Assembly (NCBI RefSeq): GCF_004137255.1
Contig: NZ_SDWT01000001.1
Location: 2,728,001-2,792,000 of the forward strand
Origin: Nocardioides oleivorans
Lineage (GTDB): Bacteria > Actinomycetota > Actinomycetes > Propionibacteriales > Nocardioidaceae
DNA length: 64,000 nt
Direction of reading: 5' to 3'
Positions 7,666-16,165 of the stretch are shown here, one piece after another. Position 1 is the stretch's first letter, and each line of letters starts with the position of its first letter. The notes beneath the pieces are model-generated. The model was given only the letters and a program-made list of their open reading frames with translations, searched no databases and was not told the origin of the DNA. The translations under genes were made by a program, and so were the position numbers.

Positions 7666-9039
7666 ATGGCCTACCTCGTCAAGCAGTCCCACCGCGCGCC
7701 CGCGGTCACGGCGCCGGTGCCGGTCGACGAGTCCCTGCCGCGCGCGTGCGTCATCGGCGCCGGCTCGTCCGGGATCACCGCCGCCAAGCACCTCCACCTC
7801 GCCGGGATCCCCTTCGACTGCTTCGAGAAGGGGCACGACATCGGCGGCACGTGGGTGTTCGACAACTCCAACGGCCAGTCGGCCTGCTACGACACCCTCG
7901 AGATCAACACCTCCTGCCCGCGGATGGCGTACTCCGACTTCCCGATGCCCGACGACTACCCCGACTACGCGAGCCACGAGCAGGTGCACGCCTACTTCGA
8001 GCAGTACGTCGACCACTTCGGGTTCCGCGACGCGATCACCTTCGACACGACCGTCGAGGACGTCTCGCCCACCGCGGACGGTCGCTGGGACGTCCGGGTG
8101 ACCGGGCCCGGCGGCACCGAGACCCGGACCTACGACGCCGTGCTCGTCGCCAACGGTCACCACTGGGACCCCCGCTGGCCGGAGCCGGCGTACCCGGGGA
8201 ACTTCGCCGGCGAGCAGATCCACGCCCACGACTACCGCTCGGCCGACCAGCTCGCCGGTCGCGACGTGGTCGTCGTCGGAGCCGGCAACTCCGCGATGGA
8301 CATCGCCGTCGAGGCCTCCCTCGTGGCGCGTACGACGACGTGGTCGGTGCGGCGGACCGAGTGGGTGCTCCGCAAGTTCTTCCTCGGCAGGCCGAGCGAC
8401 CAGGGCCTGCTGCCCCCCGGCTGGGTGCCGTGGTGGGTGACCGCCCTGCGCCTGCGCATCGGGGCGCTGACCGCCGGCAGCATGACGAAGTACGGCCTGC
8501 CCGCACCGAGCCACAAGCCCGGGCAGTCGCACCCCGTGCAGTCCGAGCGGATCCGCGAGCGCCTCGGGGCCGGTGCGGTGACGGCACGACCCGCGATCGA
8601 GCGGCTCGAGGACCACGAGGTCGTCTTCGTCGACGGCACACGTGCGCCGGCCGACCTCGTCGTCTGGGCCACCGGCTACCGCGTCACCTTCCCGTTCCTC
8701 TCCGAGGACCTGGTGTCCGCGCGGGACAACGACCTCCCGCTGTGGAAGCGGGCGGTCCACCCCGACCTGCCCGGCCTCTACTTCCTCGGCCTGCTCCAGC
8801 CGATCGGTGCGGTGATGCCGCTCGCGGAGGCGCAGTCCCGGTGGATCGCCGAGACCCTGTCCGGTCGCTACGTGCGGCCGTCCGACGCGGTGGTCCGCCG
8901 GCAGATGGCCGCCGACCACGCGCGTGACACCCAGCAGTTCTACGCCTCGCCTCGACACACGATGGAGGTCGACTTCGACCACTACCTGTGGGACCTCGAG
9001 CGCGAGCTCAAGGAAGGTCGTGCCCGTGCTGCGTCGTAA
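7666..9039 (+). CDS. Flavin-containing monooxygenase / NAD(P)-binding oxidoreductase
   Basis: A 457-residue class B flavoprotein monooxygenase. The FAD-binding GAGSSG motif is at residues 31-36. The fingerprint FxGxxxHxxxY is present as FAGEQIHAHDY (about 187-197). A second Rossmann motif, GAGNSAMD (about 206-213), binds NADPH, and a VWATGYR motif follows near 330. Such enzymes oxygenate soft nucleophiles or carry out Baeyer-Villiger reactions; the substrate is unknown. An AGGAGG-like site precedes the ATG. The acyltransferase start overlaps its 3' end, indicating an operon and a possible lipid-related role. Confidence 0.87.
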   Translation: MAYLVKQSHRAPAVTAPVPVDESLPRACVIGAGSSGITAAKHLHLAGIPFDCFEKGHDIGGTWVFDNSNGQSACYDTLEINTSCPRMAYSDFPMPDDYPDYASHEQVHAYFEQYVDHFGFRDAITFDTTVEDVSPTADGRWDVRVTGPGGTETRTYDAVLVANGHHWDPRWPEPAYPGNFAGEQIHAHDYRSADQLAGRDVVVVGAGNSAMDIAVEASLVARTTTWSVRRTEWVLRKFFLGRPSDQGLLPPGWVPWWVTALRLRIGALTAGSMTKYGLPAPSHKPGQSHPVQSERIRERLGAGAVTARPAIERLEDHEVVFVDGTRAPADLVVWATGYRVTFPFLSEDLVSARDNDLPLWKRAVHPDLPGLYFLGLLQPIGAVMPLAEAQSRWIAETLSGRYVRPSDAVVRRQMAADHARDTQQFYASPRHTMEVDFDHYLWDLERELKEGRARAAS

Positions 9040-9586
9040 GCTCGCCCGCCTGCTCCTCGGAGCCGCCCGGTGGAAGGCCGTCGGTGACGTGCCCGAGCGG
9101 AGCGTCCTCGTCGGCGCGCCCCACACCTCCAACTGGGACTGGGTCCTGACCATGCTGCTCGCCTGGCAGTACGGCATCACGATCCGGCTGCTGGTCAAGC
9201 AGGAGCTGTTCGTGGGTCCGCTGGGCTGGTTCCTGCGGCGCACGGGTGCTGTCGAGCTCGACCGCAAGAACCCGGCCGCCACCATCAAGCAGCTGCTCGC
9301 CGAGTCCGAGGGCGACGACCCCTGGCTGATCGGGATCGCGGCCGAGGGCACGCGCTCGCGCACGGACTACTGGAAGTCCGGGTTCTACCGGATCGCCCGC
9401 CAGACCGGGTTGCCGATCACGTTGGCCTACCTCGACGTGCCCTCGCGCACGGTCGGGTGGGGACCGACCTTCCACGTCACCGGCGACGTGTCCGCCGACA
9501 TGGACGTGCTGCGGCTGTTCTACGCCGACAAGACCGGCTTCAACCCCGAGGGGTTCACGCCTCCCCGGTTGCGTGAAGAGGGCTGA
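9020..9586 (+). CDS. PlsC-like 1-acylglycerol-3-phosphate acyltransferase family protein
   Basis: A 188-residue acyltransferase with the catalytic HX4D motif as HTSNWD near residue 36. An AEGTRSR segment near residue 115 corresponds to the family's EGTRS block. Members transfer acyl groups to lysophosphatidic acid or other glycerol or terpenoid acceptors at the inner membrane face. The protein is shorter than typical PlsC. The start overlaps the end of the monooxygenase gene; GTG at 9020 is used here, but GTG at 9026 is better spaced from GGAAGG at about 9012. Cotranscription with the monooxygenase is likely. Confidence 0.82.
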   Translation: MPVLRRKLARLLLGAARWKAVGDVPERSVLVGAPHTSNWDWVLTMLLAWQYGITIRLLVKQELFVGPLGWFLRRTGAVELDRKNPAATIKQLLAESEGDDPWLIGIAAEGTRSRTDYWKSGFYRIARQTGLPITLAYLDVPSRTVGWGPTFHVTGDVSADMDVLRLFYADKTGFNPEGFTPPRLREEG

Positions 9587-9674
9587 ATGCGAACCCCGCC
9601 CTAGGGGTGTGCGCGACTTTCGGACACAGTGAGGGGAGGGCTACGTTGGGCCCACAACTGAAGGGAGCACGAAC

Positions 9675-9818
9675 ATGTTGTTTCTGCTGTGGATCCTTGC
9701 CGTCATCCTCGTGGTGTCGGGCATCGTCTCGCTGGTCAGGGGCCAGATGCTCTGGGGAATCGTCCTCATCATCGTCGGCCTCGCGGTCGGCCCGGGCGGG
9801 TACAGCATCTTCAAGTAG
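9675..9818 (+). CDS. GPGG-motif small membrane protein (47 residues)
   Basis: A very short gene encoding two hydrophobic stretches separated by VRGQ, ending in VGPGGYSIFK. The GPGG tail defines a family of tiny actinobacterial membrane proteins of unknown function. A good ribosome-binding sequence (AAGGGAG) lies 8 nt before the ATG. The gene stands alone between the acyltransferase and a strong terminator hairpin, so it has its own transcription unit. The region 9587-9674 should hold its promoter and 5' leader, though no convincing -35 is visible. Confidence 0.85.
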   Translation: MLFLLWILAVILVVSGIVSLVRGQMLWGIVLIIVGLAVGPGGYSIFK

Positions 9819-9837
9819 CTGCGCCACCAGGACGTGA

Positions 9838-9877
9838 ACGACGCAGGGCCGGTCCGTGAGGACCGGCCCTGCGTCGT
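9838..9877 (+). terminator. Rho-independent-type hairpin after the GPGG gene
   Basis: A perfect 18-bp stem (left arm begins ACGACGCAGG) closes a GTGA loop at 9856-9859. No strong T-run follows, as is usual in high-GC actinobacteria. Confidence 0.8.
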
Positions 9878-9900
9878 GTCATGTCGGCTGGGACATGCGA

Positions 9901-9926
9901 AGAGCCGGCCCGTGAGGACCGGCTCT
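9901..9926 (-). terminator. Terminator hairpin of tRNA-Lys
   Basis: An 11-bp stem with one C/T mismatch and the same 4-nt GTGA loop (plus strand) lies 10 nt beyond the tRNA-Lys 3' end. Its CCGG(C/T)CC-GTGA-GGACCGG core resembles the adjacent 9838-9877 hairpin. Confidence 0.7.
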
Positions 9927-9936
9927 CGGCTTTCTG

Positions 9937-10009
<73 letters not shown>

Positions 10010-10083
10010 GCGGTGAAGCGAGAGGAACACTACCCCGTGGTGTCCGGCAGACGAAATCGAGGGCACCCGGGCGGACGGGACGC

Positions 10084-11652
10084 TCAGAGGTCGGCGAGCA
10101 CGGCCTGCGCGGCGTTGTGGCCGCCGAGGCCGGAGACCGCTCCGCCGCGTCGCGCGCCGGAGCCGCAGAGCAGCACGGCGTCGTGCGCGGTCTGCACGCC
10201 CCACTGCTGCGCGGCGGTGTCGAGGCGCGACCGGTTCGGTGCCCACGGCCACTCGAGGTCGCCGTGGAAGATGTGCCCGCCGGGCATCGCGAGGTCCTTC
10301 TCGATGTCCTGCGGGATCTTCGCCTCGAGGCACGGGTTGCCGTCGGCGTCGCGCGCCAGGCACCCCGCCAGGGGCTCGGCGAGGACGGCGTCCAGCGACG
10401 CGATGGCCCGCCGGGTCGCGACCTCCCGGGCCGACGGGTCGGCGTCGAAGATCCCGGCGGGCGTGTGGAGCCCGAAGTAGGTCAGCGTGTGGGCCGAGCC
10501 CGCCCGGTCGCCGAGGATCGAGGGGTCGGTGAGGCTGTGGCAGTAGACCTCGCCCGGCATCGGGTCGGGCACCGAGCCGGCGGCAGCGGCGGCGTACGCG
10601 CTCTCGAGCTGGCTGTAGTCCTCGGCCAGGTGGAGCGTGCCGGCGAAGGCGACGGCCGGGTCGGCGCCGGACTTCAGGGCGGGCAGCCGGTCGAGCAGGA
10701 AGTTGATCTTGAGCTGGGAGCCGGCCGGCTTGGAGCCCGGGTCCTCGCCCTCGCCCAGCAGGATCCGCAGCACCCACGGGGCCACGCCGGAGAGCACGCG
10801 CCGACCGGTGACCGACCGCTCGCGCTCGCCGTCGTGCCAGGTCACCTCGGCACCGTCGGGTCCGGGGTCGATGCGGCTGACGCCGGCACCCGTCAGGATC
10901 TCGGCGCCCGCCTCGACCGCCGCCCGCGCGAGCGCATCGGTGACCGCGCCCATGCCCCCGACGGGCACCCGCCACTCGCCGGTGCCGTTGCCGATCAGGT
11001 GGTAGAGGAAGCAGCGGTTCTGGACCAGGGAGGGGTCGTCCAGCGAGGCGAAGGTGCCGATGAGGGCATCGGTCGCGACGACCCCGCGGACGGTGTCGTC
11101 GGAGAAGCGCGCGGTCACGGCGCGGCCGAGCGGGTGCTCGACGACGTCGGCCCACGTCCGCTCCTCGACCAGCCCGCGCAGGTCGCGCTCGAGGGGGAGG
11201 GGTTCCAGGAGGGTGGGCGCCACGGCCTCGGCGAGCCGGCCGACCTCGCCGTAGAACGCCTGCCACGCGGCGTACTCCTCGTCCCCTCCGGTCAGCTCGC
11301 GGAACGACTCCCGCGTCGCCTCGCCCTCGGGCCGCTCGACGAGCAGGCCGCCGCTGCGCCCGCCGCGCGTCCAGGGGGTGTACGACGCCGCGGTGCGCGA
11401 GGCGAGCCGGACGTCGAGGCCCAGGTCGGCCATCAGCTGCTCCGGCATCAGGCTGACCAGGTAGGAGTAGCGCGAGAGCCGGGCCGGGTGGCCGGGGAAC
11501 GGCTCGACGGAGACGGCCGCGCCTCCCGTGTGGCCGAGTCGCTCGAGGACGAGGACGGACAGGTCGGCGCGCGCGAGGTAGGCGGCCGCGACCAGGGCGT
11601 TGTGCCCGCCCCCGACCACGACGACGTCATAGCTGCTCTTCGCGGGGTGCAT
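10084..11652 (-). CDS. FAD-dependent oxidoreductase, phytoene desaturase/amine oxidase-like
   Basis: A 522-residue flavoprotein. The N terminus carries the dinucleotide-binding motif VVVVGGGHNALVAA followed by LVLERLGHTGGA. The C terminus has the second FAD-contact block LLCGSGARRGGAVSGLGGHNAA. The length and layout match the CrtI-like/pyridine nucleotide-disulfide oxidoreductase domain-containing family. The substrate is unknown; no carotenoid genes lie nearby. The ATG is 6 nt after TACGTT on the minus strand, predicting a leaderless mRNA. It sits between two tRNA genes with their terminators, so it forms its own unit. Confidence 0.85.
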   Translation of the reverse strand: MHPAKSSYDVVVVGGGHNALVAAAYLARADLSVLVLERLGHTGGAAVSVEPFPGHPARLSRYSYLVSLMPEQLMADLGLDVRLASRTAASYTPWTRGGRSGGLLVERPEGEATRESFRELTGGDEEYAAWQAFYGEVGRLAEAVAPTLLEPLPLERDLRGLVEERTWADVVEHPLGRAVTARFSDDTVRGVVATDALIGTFASLDDPSLVQNRCFLYHLIGNGTGEWRVPVGGMGAVTDALARAAVEAGAEILTGAGVSRIDPGPDGAEVTWHDGERERSVTGRRVLSGVAPWVLRILLGEGEDPGSKPAGSQLKINFLLDRLPALKSGADPAVAFAGTLHLAEDYSQLESAYAAAAAGSVPDPMPGEVYCHSLTDPSILGDRAGSAHTLTYFGLHTPAGIFDADPSAREVATRRAIASLDAVLAEPLAGCLARDADGNPCLEAKIPQDIEKDLAMPGGHIFHGDLEWPWAPNRSRLDTAAQQWGVQTAHDAVLLCGSGARRGGAVSGLGGHNAAQAVLADL

Positions 11653-11708
11653 CGATCCAACGTAGACCCGCGTGTCGTGCGTCGCCGCGACCGACGCCCG
11701 AAATGCGT

Positions 11709-11737
11709 CGAGGCCCTGACCATCGGTCAGGGCCTCG
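11709..11737 (-). terminator. Terminator hairpin of the orn - tRNA-His unit
   Basis: A perfect 13-bp stem (CGAGGCCCTGACC) with a 3-nt loop lies 8 nt past the encoded CCA of tRNA-His. It also separates the unit from the next gene on the same strand. Confidence 0.75.
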
Positions 11738-11744
11738 ATCTGAT

Positions 11745-11820
11745 TGGGGTGAGTAACGGGACTTGAACCCGCGACATCCGCCACCACAAGGCGGCGCTCT
11801 ACCAGCTGAGCTATACCCAC
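11745..11820 (-). tRNA. tRNA-His (anticodon GUG), CCA encoded
   Basis: Acceptor stem GTGGGTA/TACTCAC (with one G:U), anticodon stem-loop CCGCC-TTGTGGT-GGCGG giving GUG, T arm with GGTTCAAGT. The base at 11821 would provide the His-specific G-1, opposite discriminator C. CCA is encoded at 11747-11745. It lies 47 nt downstream of orn on the same strand, an arrangement also found in M. tuberculosis as I recall it. Confidence 0.97.
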
Positions 11821-11867
11821 CATGCCTGCTCGCGCAGAACGCGAGGACGACGAGAAGTGTAGGGCAC

Positions 11868-12512
11868 TCAGTCCGTGGAGCTGGAATCGGCCACCGGGTC
11901 CGGACCGAGCCCGGTCAGCTGGCCTCCGTGGCGGGCCGCGATCTCGCGTGCCTGGGCGCTGTCGGGGCCGGGCTGCGGGACGAAGACGGCCTCGCGGTAG
12001 TAGCGCAGCTCCTCGATGCTCTCCTGGATGTCGGCGAGCGCGCGGTGGTTGCCGCGCTTGGTGGGAGCCGAGAAGTAGGCCCGGGGGTACCAGCGGCGCG
12101 AGAGCTCCTTGATCGAGGAGACGTCGACGATCCGGTAGTGCAGGAACGACTCCAGCGCCTGCATGTCGCGGGCGAGGAAGGAGCGGTCGGTGGCGACGGT
12201 GTTGCCGGCCAGCGGCGGGCGGCTGCCGTCGGCGCAGTGCTCCTTGATGTAGGCCAGCACCTGCTCCTCGGCGTCGGCCAGCGTCGTACCGCTGGCGAGC
12301 TCGTCGAGGAGGCCCGACTTCTCGTGCATGCTGTGGACGAACTCCACCATCTGCTCGAGTGCCTCGTCGGAGGGCTTGATGATGACGTCGACGCCCTCGC
12401 CGAGGACGTTGAGCTCGAAGTCGGTGACGAGCGCCGCCACCTCGATCAGCGCGTCCGCGCCGAGGTCGAGTCCGGTCATCTCGCAGTCGATCCACACCAG
12501 TCTGTCGCTCAC
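11868..12512 (-). CDS. orn: Oligoribonuclease
   Basis: A DEDDh-family 3'-5' exoribonuclease that degrades 2-5-nt RNAs, including pGpG from cyclic-di-GMP breakdown. The 214-residue product begins with the canonical [11 protein letters not shown] block (catalytic D9, E11). [13 protein letters not shown] and [11 protein letters not shown] supply the remaining Asp/His residues. GTG at 12512 is chosen because it matches the usual N terminus; GTG at 12524 adds four residues. TAGTGT lies 8 nt upstream of the chosen start. The Ser/Thr/Asp C-terminal tail is an actinobacterial-style extension. Confidence 0.95.
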   Translation of the reverse strand: MSDRLVWIDCEMTGLDLGADALIEVAALVTDFELNVLGEGVDVIIKPSDEALEQMVEFVHSMHEKSGLLDELASGTTLADAEEQVLAYIKEHCADGSRPPLAGNTVATDRSFLARDMQALESFLHYRIVDVSSIKELSRRWYPRAYFSAPTKRGNHRALADIQESIEELRYYREAVFVPQPGPDSAQAREIAARHGGQLTGLGPDPVADSSSTD

Positions 12513-12616
12513 GACGGACCACACTACCGACCGCCTCTCAGGGTCGATTCAGGCTCACCTCATAACCTCAGGGTGTTGCACCGATCCCGACGACCGCTCG
12601 CACGAAGGAAAGCTCG

Positions 12617-13399
12617 ATGGCGCAGAAGAAGACCAGGAACCCCCAGGACAAGGCTGCAGCGGCGGCCAAGCGGGAGCAGCGCCAGGCCCGCAACGAGCGC
12701 GCCAAGGCGCTCGCCGAGGAGCGCCGCAAGGCCGCGAAGCGCCGCGAGACGCTGACCCGCTTCGGGGTCGTCGGCGGCGTGCTCGCCGTCGTGGTGGTGG
12801 TCGTCCTGCTGTTCACGGTGTTCAACAAGCCTGCGGACGACACCGCTCCTGCCGGTGCGAGCAGCGACTTCGGCCTGGTCGTCGGCGACGCCGACGCGCC
12901 GAAGTCGGTCGTGATCTACGAGGACTTCCTCTGCCCGTTCTGCGGCCAGCTCGAGGCGACCGTGGGCGACCAGCTCAACGAGCAGATCGAGGCCGGTGAC
13001 GTGAAGGTCGAGTACCGCCCGATCCCCTTCCTGTCCCGGATCGACGACTACTCGCCCGATGCGGCCAACGCCCTCGCCGTCGTGCTCGACAAGTCCGGCC
13101 CCGACGTCGCCAAGAAGTTCCACGACCTGCTCTACGACAACCAGCCCGAGGAGAGCGGCCCCTACCCGAGCACCGACGACATCGTCGCCCTCGCGGTCGA
13201 GGCGGGTGCCACGGAGTCCGACGTCCGCCCCGGCATCGAGGACAAGACCTTCGCGGGCTGGGTGGACGCCGCCGGCGACGCGGCGGACGACGCCGACGTG
13301 AACTCCACGCCGACCGTCATCGTCGACGGGCAGCGGGTCGAGGGCGCGAACCTCACCATGGACGACATCGCCCAGGCGATCCTCGGCTCGAGCAGCTGA
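12617..13399 (+). CDS. Membrane-anchored DsbA-like thioredoxin-fold protein
   Basis: A 260-residue extracytoplasmic oxidoreductase. A long, Lys/Arg/Ala-rich cytoplasmic segment (1-47) is followed by one transmembrane helix (about 49-68) and a DsbA-type domain. The CPFC active site is at residues 106-109 and the cis-Pro loop is NSTPTVIVDG near 233. It should form or exchange disulfides in exported proteins. It resembles actinobacterial thioredoxin_4-domain proteins. AAGGAAAG precedes the ATG. The unusually basic coiled-coil-like N terminus may bind ribosomes or nucleic acid, but this is conjecture. Confidence 0.9.
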   Translation: MAQKKTRNPQDKAAAAAKREQRQARNERAKALAEERRKAAKRRETLTRFGVVGGVLAVVVVVVLLFTVFNKPADDTAPAGASSDFGLVVGDADAPKSVVIYEDFLCPFCGQLEATVGDQLNEQIEAGDVKVEYRPIPFLSRIDDYSPDAANALAVVLDKSGPDVAKKFHDLLYDNQPEESGPYPSTDDIVALAVEAGATESDVRPGIEDKTFAGWVDAAGDAADDADVNSTPTVIVDGQRVEGANLTMDDIAQAILGSSS

Positions 13400-13423
13400 C
13401 CCGCCCCTGAGACACTGCGGGGC

Positions 13424-14440
13424 GTGAGCCTCCAGAACTTCATCGCCGGCCTCCCGAAGGCCGAGCTGCACGTCCACCACGTCGGGTCGGCGTCGCCGCG
13501 GATCGTCTCCGAGCTCGCGGCGCGCCACCCCGGCGCGGGGGTCCCCTCCGACCTGGAGGGGCTCAGGGAGTTCTTCACCTTCCGCGACTTCGCCCACTTC
13601 ATCGACGTCTACCTCGCGGTGGTCGACCTCGTGCGCACGCCCGAGGACATCCGGCTGCTGACCTACGAGGTCGCGCGCGAGATGGCCGAGGGCCAGAACC
13701 TGAGGTACGCCGAGCTCACCTGCACGCCGTACACCTCGGTCCTGCGCGGGTTGCGCATCCAGGACTACACCGAGGCGATCGAGGACGCCCGCGTCGCCGC
13801 CGAGCGCGACTTCGGCCTCGTGCTGCGCTGGATCTACGACATCCCCGGCGAGTCCGGCATCCCGGCCGCCGACGCGACGCTGGAGTACGCCCTCGAGCAC
13901 CGGACCGACGCCCTCGTGGGCTTCGGGCTCGGCGGGCCCGAGATCGGTGTGCCGCGCGCGCAGTTCGCCGAGCACTTCGCGAAGGCGCGTGCGGCCGGGC
14001 TGCACTCCGTCCCGCACGCCGGCGAGACGACCGGGCCCGACACGATCTGGGAGTCGGTCCGGCTGCTCGGTGCCGAGCGCATCGGCCACGGCGTGTCCGC
14101 AGCCCAGGACCCGGAGCTCCTGGCCCACCTCGCCGAGAACGGGATCGTGCTGGAGGTCTGCCCGACCTCCAACATCGCCACGCGCGCGGTCGACCGGATC
14201 GAGGACCACCCGCTCCGCACCTTCGTCGACGCCGGGGTCACGGTGACCATCAACTCCGACGACCCGCCGATGTTCTCCACGACGCTCAACCACGACTACG
14301 AGGTGGCCGCCGGTCTCCTCGGCCTCGACGAGGCGGGCGTTGCCGACCTGGCCCGTGCGGCCGTGGACGCGTCCTTCGCCCCCGACGACGTCCGGGCGCG
14401 GATCCGCGGCGAGATCGACGCGTACGTCGCCGGGTCCTGA
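13424..14440 (+). CDS. Adenosine deaminase-family amidohydrolase (adenosine or aminodeoxyfutalosine deaminase)
   Basis: A 338-residue zinc amidohydrolase. The metal-binding HxH is in ELHVHH (residues 15-20), then HAGET (about 198-202), GHGV and NSDDP complete the catalytic set. Classical adenosine deaminases read HLHLEG at the first motif; here HVHHVGSASP replaces it, as in actinobacterial deaminases tied to 6-aminodeoxyfutalosine in the futalosine menaquinone pathway (recollection, not verified). Substrate is therefore open between adenosine and a related 6-aminopurine nucleoside. GTG start 24 nt after the DsbA-like gene; two hairpins follow. Confidence 0.85.
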   Translation: MSLQNFIAGLPKAELHVHHVGSASPRIVSELAARHPGAGVPSDLEGLREFFTFRDFAHFIDVYLAVVDLVRTPEDIRLLTYEVAREMAEGQNLRYAELTCTPYTSVLRGLRIQDYTEAIEDARVAAERDFGLVLRWIYDIPGESGIPAADATLEYALEHRTDALVGFGLGGPEIGVPRAQFAEHFAKARAAGLHSVPHAGETTGPDTIWESVRLLGAERIGHGVSAAQDPELLAHLAENGIVLEVCPTSNIATRAVDRIEDHPLRTFVDAGVTVTINSDDPPMFSTTLNHDYEVAAGLLGLDEAGVADLARAAVDASFAPDDVRARIRGEIDAYVAGS

Positions 14441-14449
14441 AATGTGTTC

Positions 14450-14478
14450 GGCCCCGCAACCTCATACGTGGCGGGGCC
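14450..14478 (+). terminator. Hairpin after the deaminase gene
   Basis: An 8-bp stem GGCCCCGC/GCGGGGCC with a 13-nt loop begins 10 nt after the stop codon. Confidence 0.6.
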
Positions 14479-14499
14479 TGCGCTCATCCTGACGTGACG

Positions 14500-14530
14500 A
14501 CGCCCCGCCGTCGGGGAGGCGGCGGGGCGT
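14500..14530 (-). terminator. Terminator hairpin of tRNA-Arg
   Basis: A perfect 11-bp stem (ACGCCCCGCCG) with a 9-nt loop lies 18 nt beyond the tRNA-Arg 3' end. It could act in both directions between the convergent units. Confidence 0.65.
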
Positions 14531-14547
14531 GTCGCGGGGCGGAACTG

Positions 14548-14621
14548 CGCCCCCGGCAGGATTCGAACCTGCGACCCAGAGATTAGAAGGCTCTTGCTCT
14601 ATCCAGCTGAGCTACGGGGGC
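14548..14621 (-). tRNA. tRNA-Arg (anticodon UCU)
   Basis: A 74-nt cloverleaf with acceptor GCCCCCG/CGGGGGC, anticodon loop CTTCTAA (UCU, AGA codons) and T arm GCAGG-TTCGAAT-CCTGC. The last anticodon-stem pair, next to the loop, is a C/U mismatch. Discriminator G; CCA is not encoded. AGA is a very rare codon at this GC content. Confidence 0.95.
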
Positions 14622-14657
14622 TGGGCGGGAGCAGTATCCCAGTCCCGGGACGTGCTG

Positions 14658-14685
14658 CGATGCGGCGGTCCTGACCGCCGCATCG
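14658..14685 (-). terminator. Terminator hairpin of the symporter gene
   Basis: A 12-bp perfect stem (CGATGCGGCGGT) with CCTG loop lies 17 nt past the symporter stop on the minus strand. Confidence 0.7.
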
Positions 14686-14702
14686 CCACACGTCGTGAGA
14701 GG

Positions 14703-16094
14703 TCAGGCGGCGGCCGGAGCCGGCTCCTGGACGGGCGCGTCCTCGCGCCAGGCGGTGCGGCCGCGCGGGGCGTCGTACGTCTCCTGGTCGATGATGCCCT
14801 CGCGCTTGGCCACGATGGTCGGGACGAGCGCCTGGCCGGCGACGTTGACCGCGGTGCGGCCCATGTCGAGGATCGGGTCGATCGCCAGCAGCAGGCCGAC
14901 CCCCTCGAGGGGCAGGCCGAGCGTGGAGAGCGTCAGGGTGAGCATCACGGTCGCGCCGGTGACACCCGCGGTGGCCGCCGAGCCGATGACCGAGACGAAG
15001 GCGATCAGCAAGTAGTCGGTGACCGACAGGTCGAGGCCGAAGAACTGCGCGACGAAGATCGCCGAGATCGCGGGGTAGATCGAGGCGCAGCCGTCCATCT
15101 TCGTGGTCGCGCCGAGCGGCACGGCGAAGGAGGCGTAGGCGCGCGGGACGCCGAGGTTGCGCTCGGTGACCGACTGCGTGAGCGGCATGGTGCCGACCGA
15201 GGAGCGGGACACGAAGGCCAGCGAGATCGCGGGCCAGGCGCCGGAGAAGAACTGCTTCACCGACAGGCCGTTGGTGCGCAGCAGGACCGGGTAGACGACC
15301 AGCAGCACGAGCGCCAGGCCGACGTAGATCGCGACGGCGAAGGTGCCGAGCGAGCCGAGGGCGTCCCAGCCGTAGCTCGCGACGGCGTTGCCGAGCAGGC
15401 CGACGGTCGCGATCGGGGCGAGCAGGATGATCCACCACAGCACCTTCTGCACGACGGCGAGCGCCGAGCGGACGAAGGCGAGGAACGGGTCGGCGGCCTC
15501 GCCGACCTTGAGCGTGGCGATGCCGATGGCGATCGCGACGACGAGGATCTGCAGCACGTTGAAACCCAGGTTCACGCTGCCGTCGCCGCCGGCCGAGCCC
15601 TCGAGGCCGAGCACGTTGGCCGGGACGAGCCCGGTGAGGAAGTCGAGCCACGAGCCCTGGGTGCCGGGCGCGGTCGCGGACTCGGCCGCCACGCTGGTGT
15701 GGTCGCCGGGGCGGAGCACGAGGCCGAGCACGATCCCGATGGAGACCGCGATCAGCGCCGTGGCGGCGAACCAGGCGAGCGTCTTCCACGCCAGGCGTGC
15801 GGCGCCGGTGACGTCACGCAGGTTGGCGATGGAGGCCACGATGGCGAGGAACACGAGCGGGGGAACGACCGCGCGCAGCAGCGTCACGAACGTGCCGCCG
15901 ATCGTGCTGAGGGTCTCGGTGAGCCAGTTCGGGTCGACCTCGCCGGTCGTGGCGTCGACGCCGTCGGCACCCATGCTGCGAGCGACCAGGCCGAGGACCA
16001 CGCCGAGCACCAGTCCGGTCAGGACCTGGATGCCGAACGAGGGGAGCGCGAAGCGGCGGGTGTGCTGCTCCGGCTTCGTAACAGAAGTATTCAT
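14703..16094 (-). CDS. Dicarboxylate/amino acid:cation symporter, TcyP-like (probable cystine importer)
   Basis: A 463-residue member of the glutamate/dicarboxylate:Na+ symporter family with about eight transmembrane helices and two re-entrant loops. Signature stretches are FVSRSSVGTMPLTQS, a TKMDGCASIYPA loop and the IDPILDMGRTAVNVAG substrate/cation site. The wording VSRSS-GT-PLT and GCA-IYPA resembles TcyP-type L-cystine importers more than GltP/DctA, which read SSSAATLP and MDGTALY. A candidate cysteine leader peptide upstream supports cystine. The ATG at 16094 is chosen because a conserved N terminus begins there. TATCTT lies 6 nt before it. Confidence 0.85.
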   Translation of the reverse strand: MNTSVTKPEQHTRRFALPSFGIQVLTGLVLGVVLGLVARSMGADGVDATTGEVDPNWLTETLSTIGGTFVTLLRAVVPPLVFLAIVASIANLRDVTGAARLAWKTLAWFAATALIAVSIGIVLGLVLRPGDHTSVAAESATAPGTQGSWLDFLTGLVPANVLGLEGSAGGDGSVNLGFNVLQILVVAIAIGIATLKVGEAADPFLAFVRSALAVVQKVLWWIILLAPIATVGLLGNAVASYGWDALGSLGTFAVAIYVGLALVLLVVYPVLLRTNGLSVKQFFSGAWPAISLAFVSRSSVGTMPLTQSVTERNLGVPRAYASFAVPLGATTKMDGCASIYPAISAIFVAQFFGLDLSVTDYLLIAFVSVIGSAATAGVTGATVMLTLTLSTLGLPLEGVGLLLAIDPILDMGRTAVNVAGQALVPTIVAKREGIIDQETYDAPRGRTAWREDAPVQEPAPAAA

Positions 16095-16165
16095 ACTGAA
16101 AAGATAACCTTTCGGAACGGCACACCGCGATCGCGGGTGCCGGGACGGAGGGGACGCGGGGTCGC

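Noticed and set aside
10084..12522. A minus-strand open frame apparently fusing an orn-like sequence to the FAD oxidoreductase
   Set aside because: The N-terminal part is a wrong frame over orn and crosses tRNA-His and a terminator. The FAD protein starts at 11652.
16095..16165. Leaderless start for the symporter from TATCTT at 16106-16101
   Set aside because: Not discarded fully, but if the upstream leader peptide is real the main transcript starts beyond 16282, and the hexamer may be coincidental or a second promoter.
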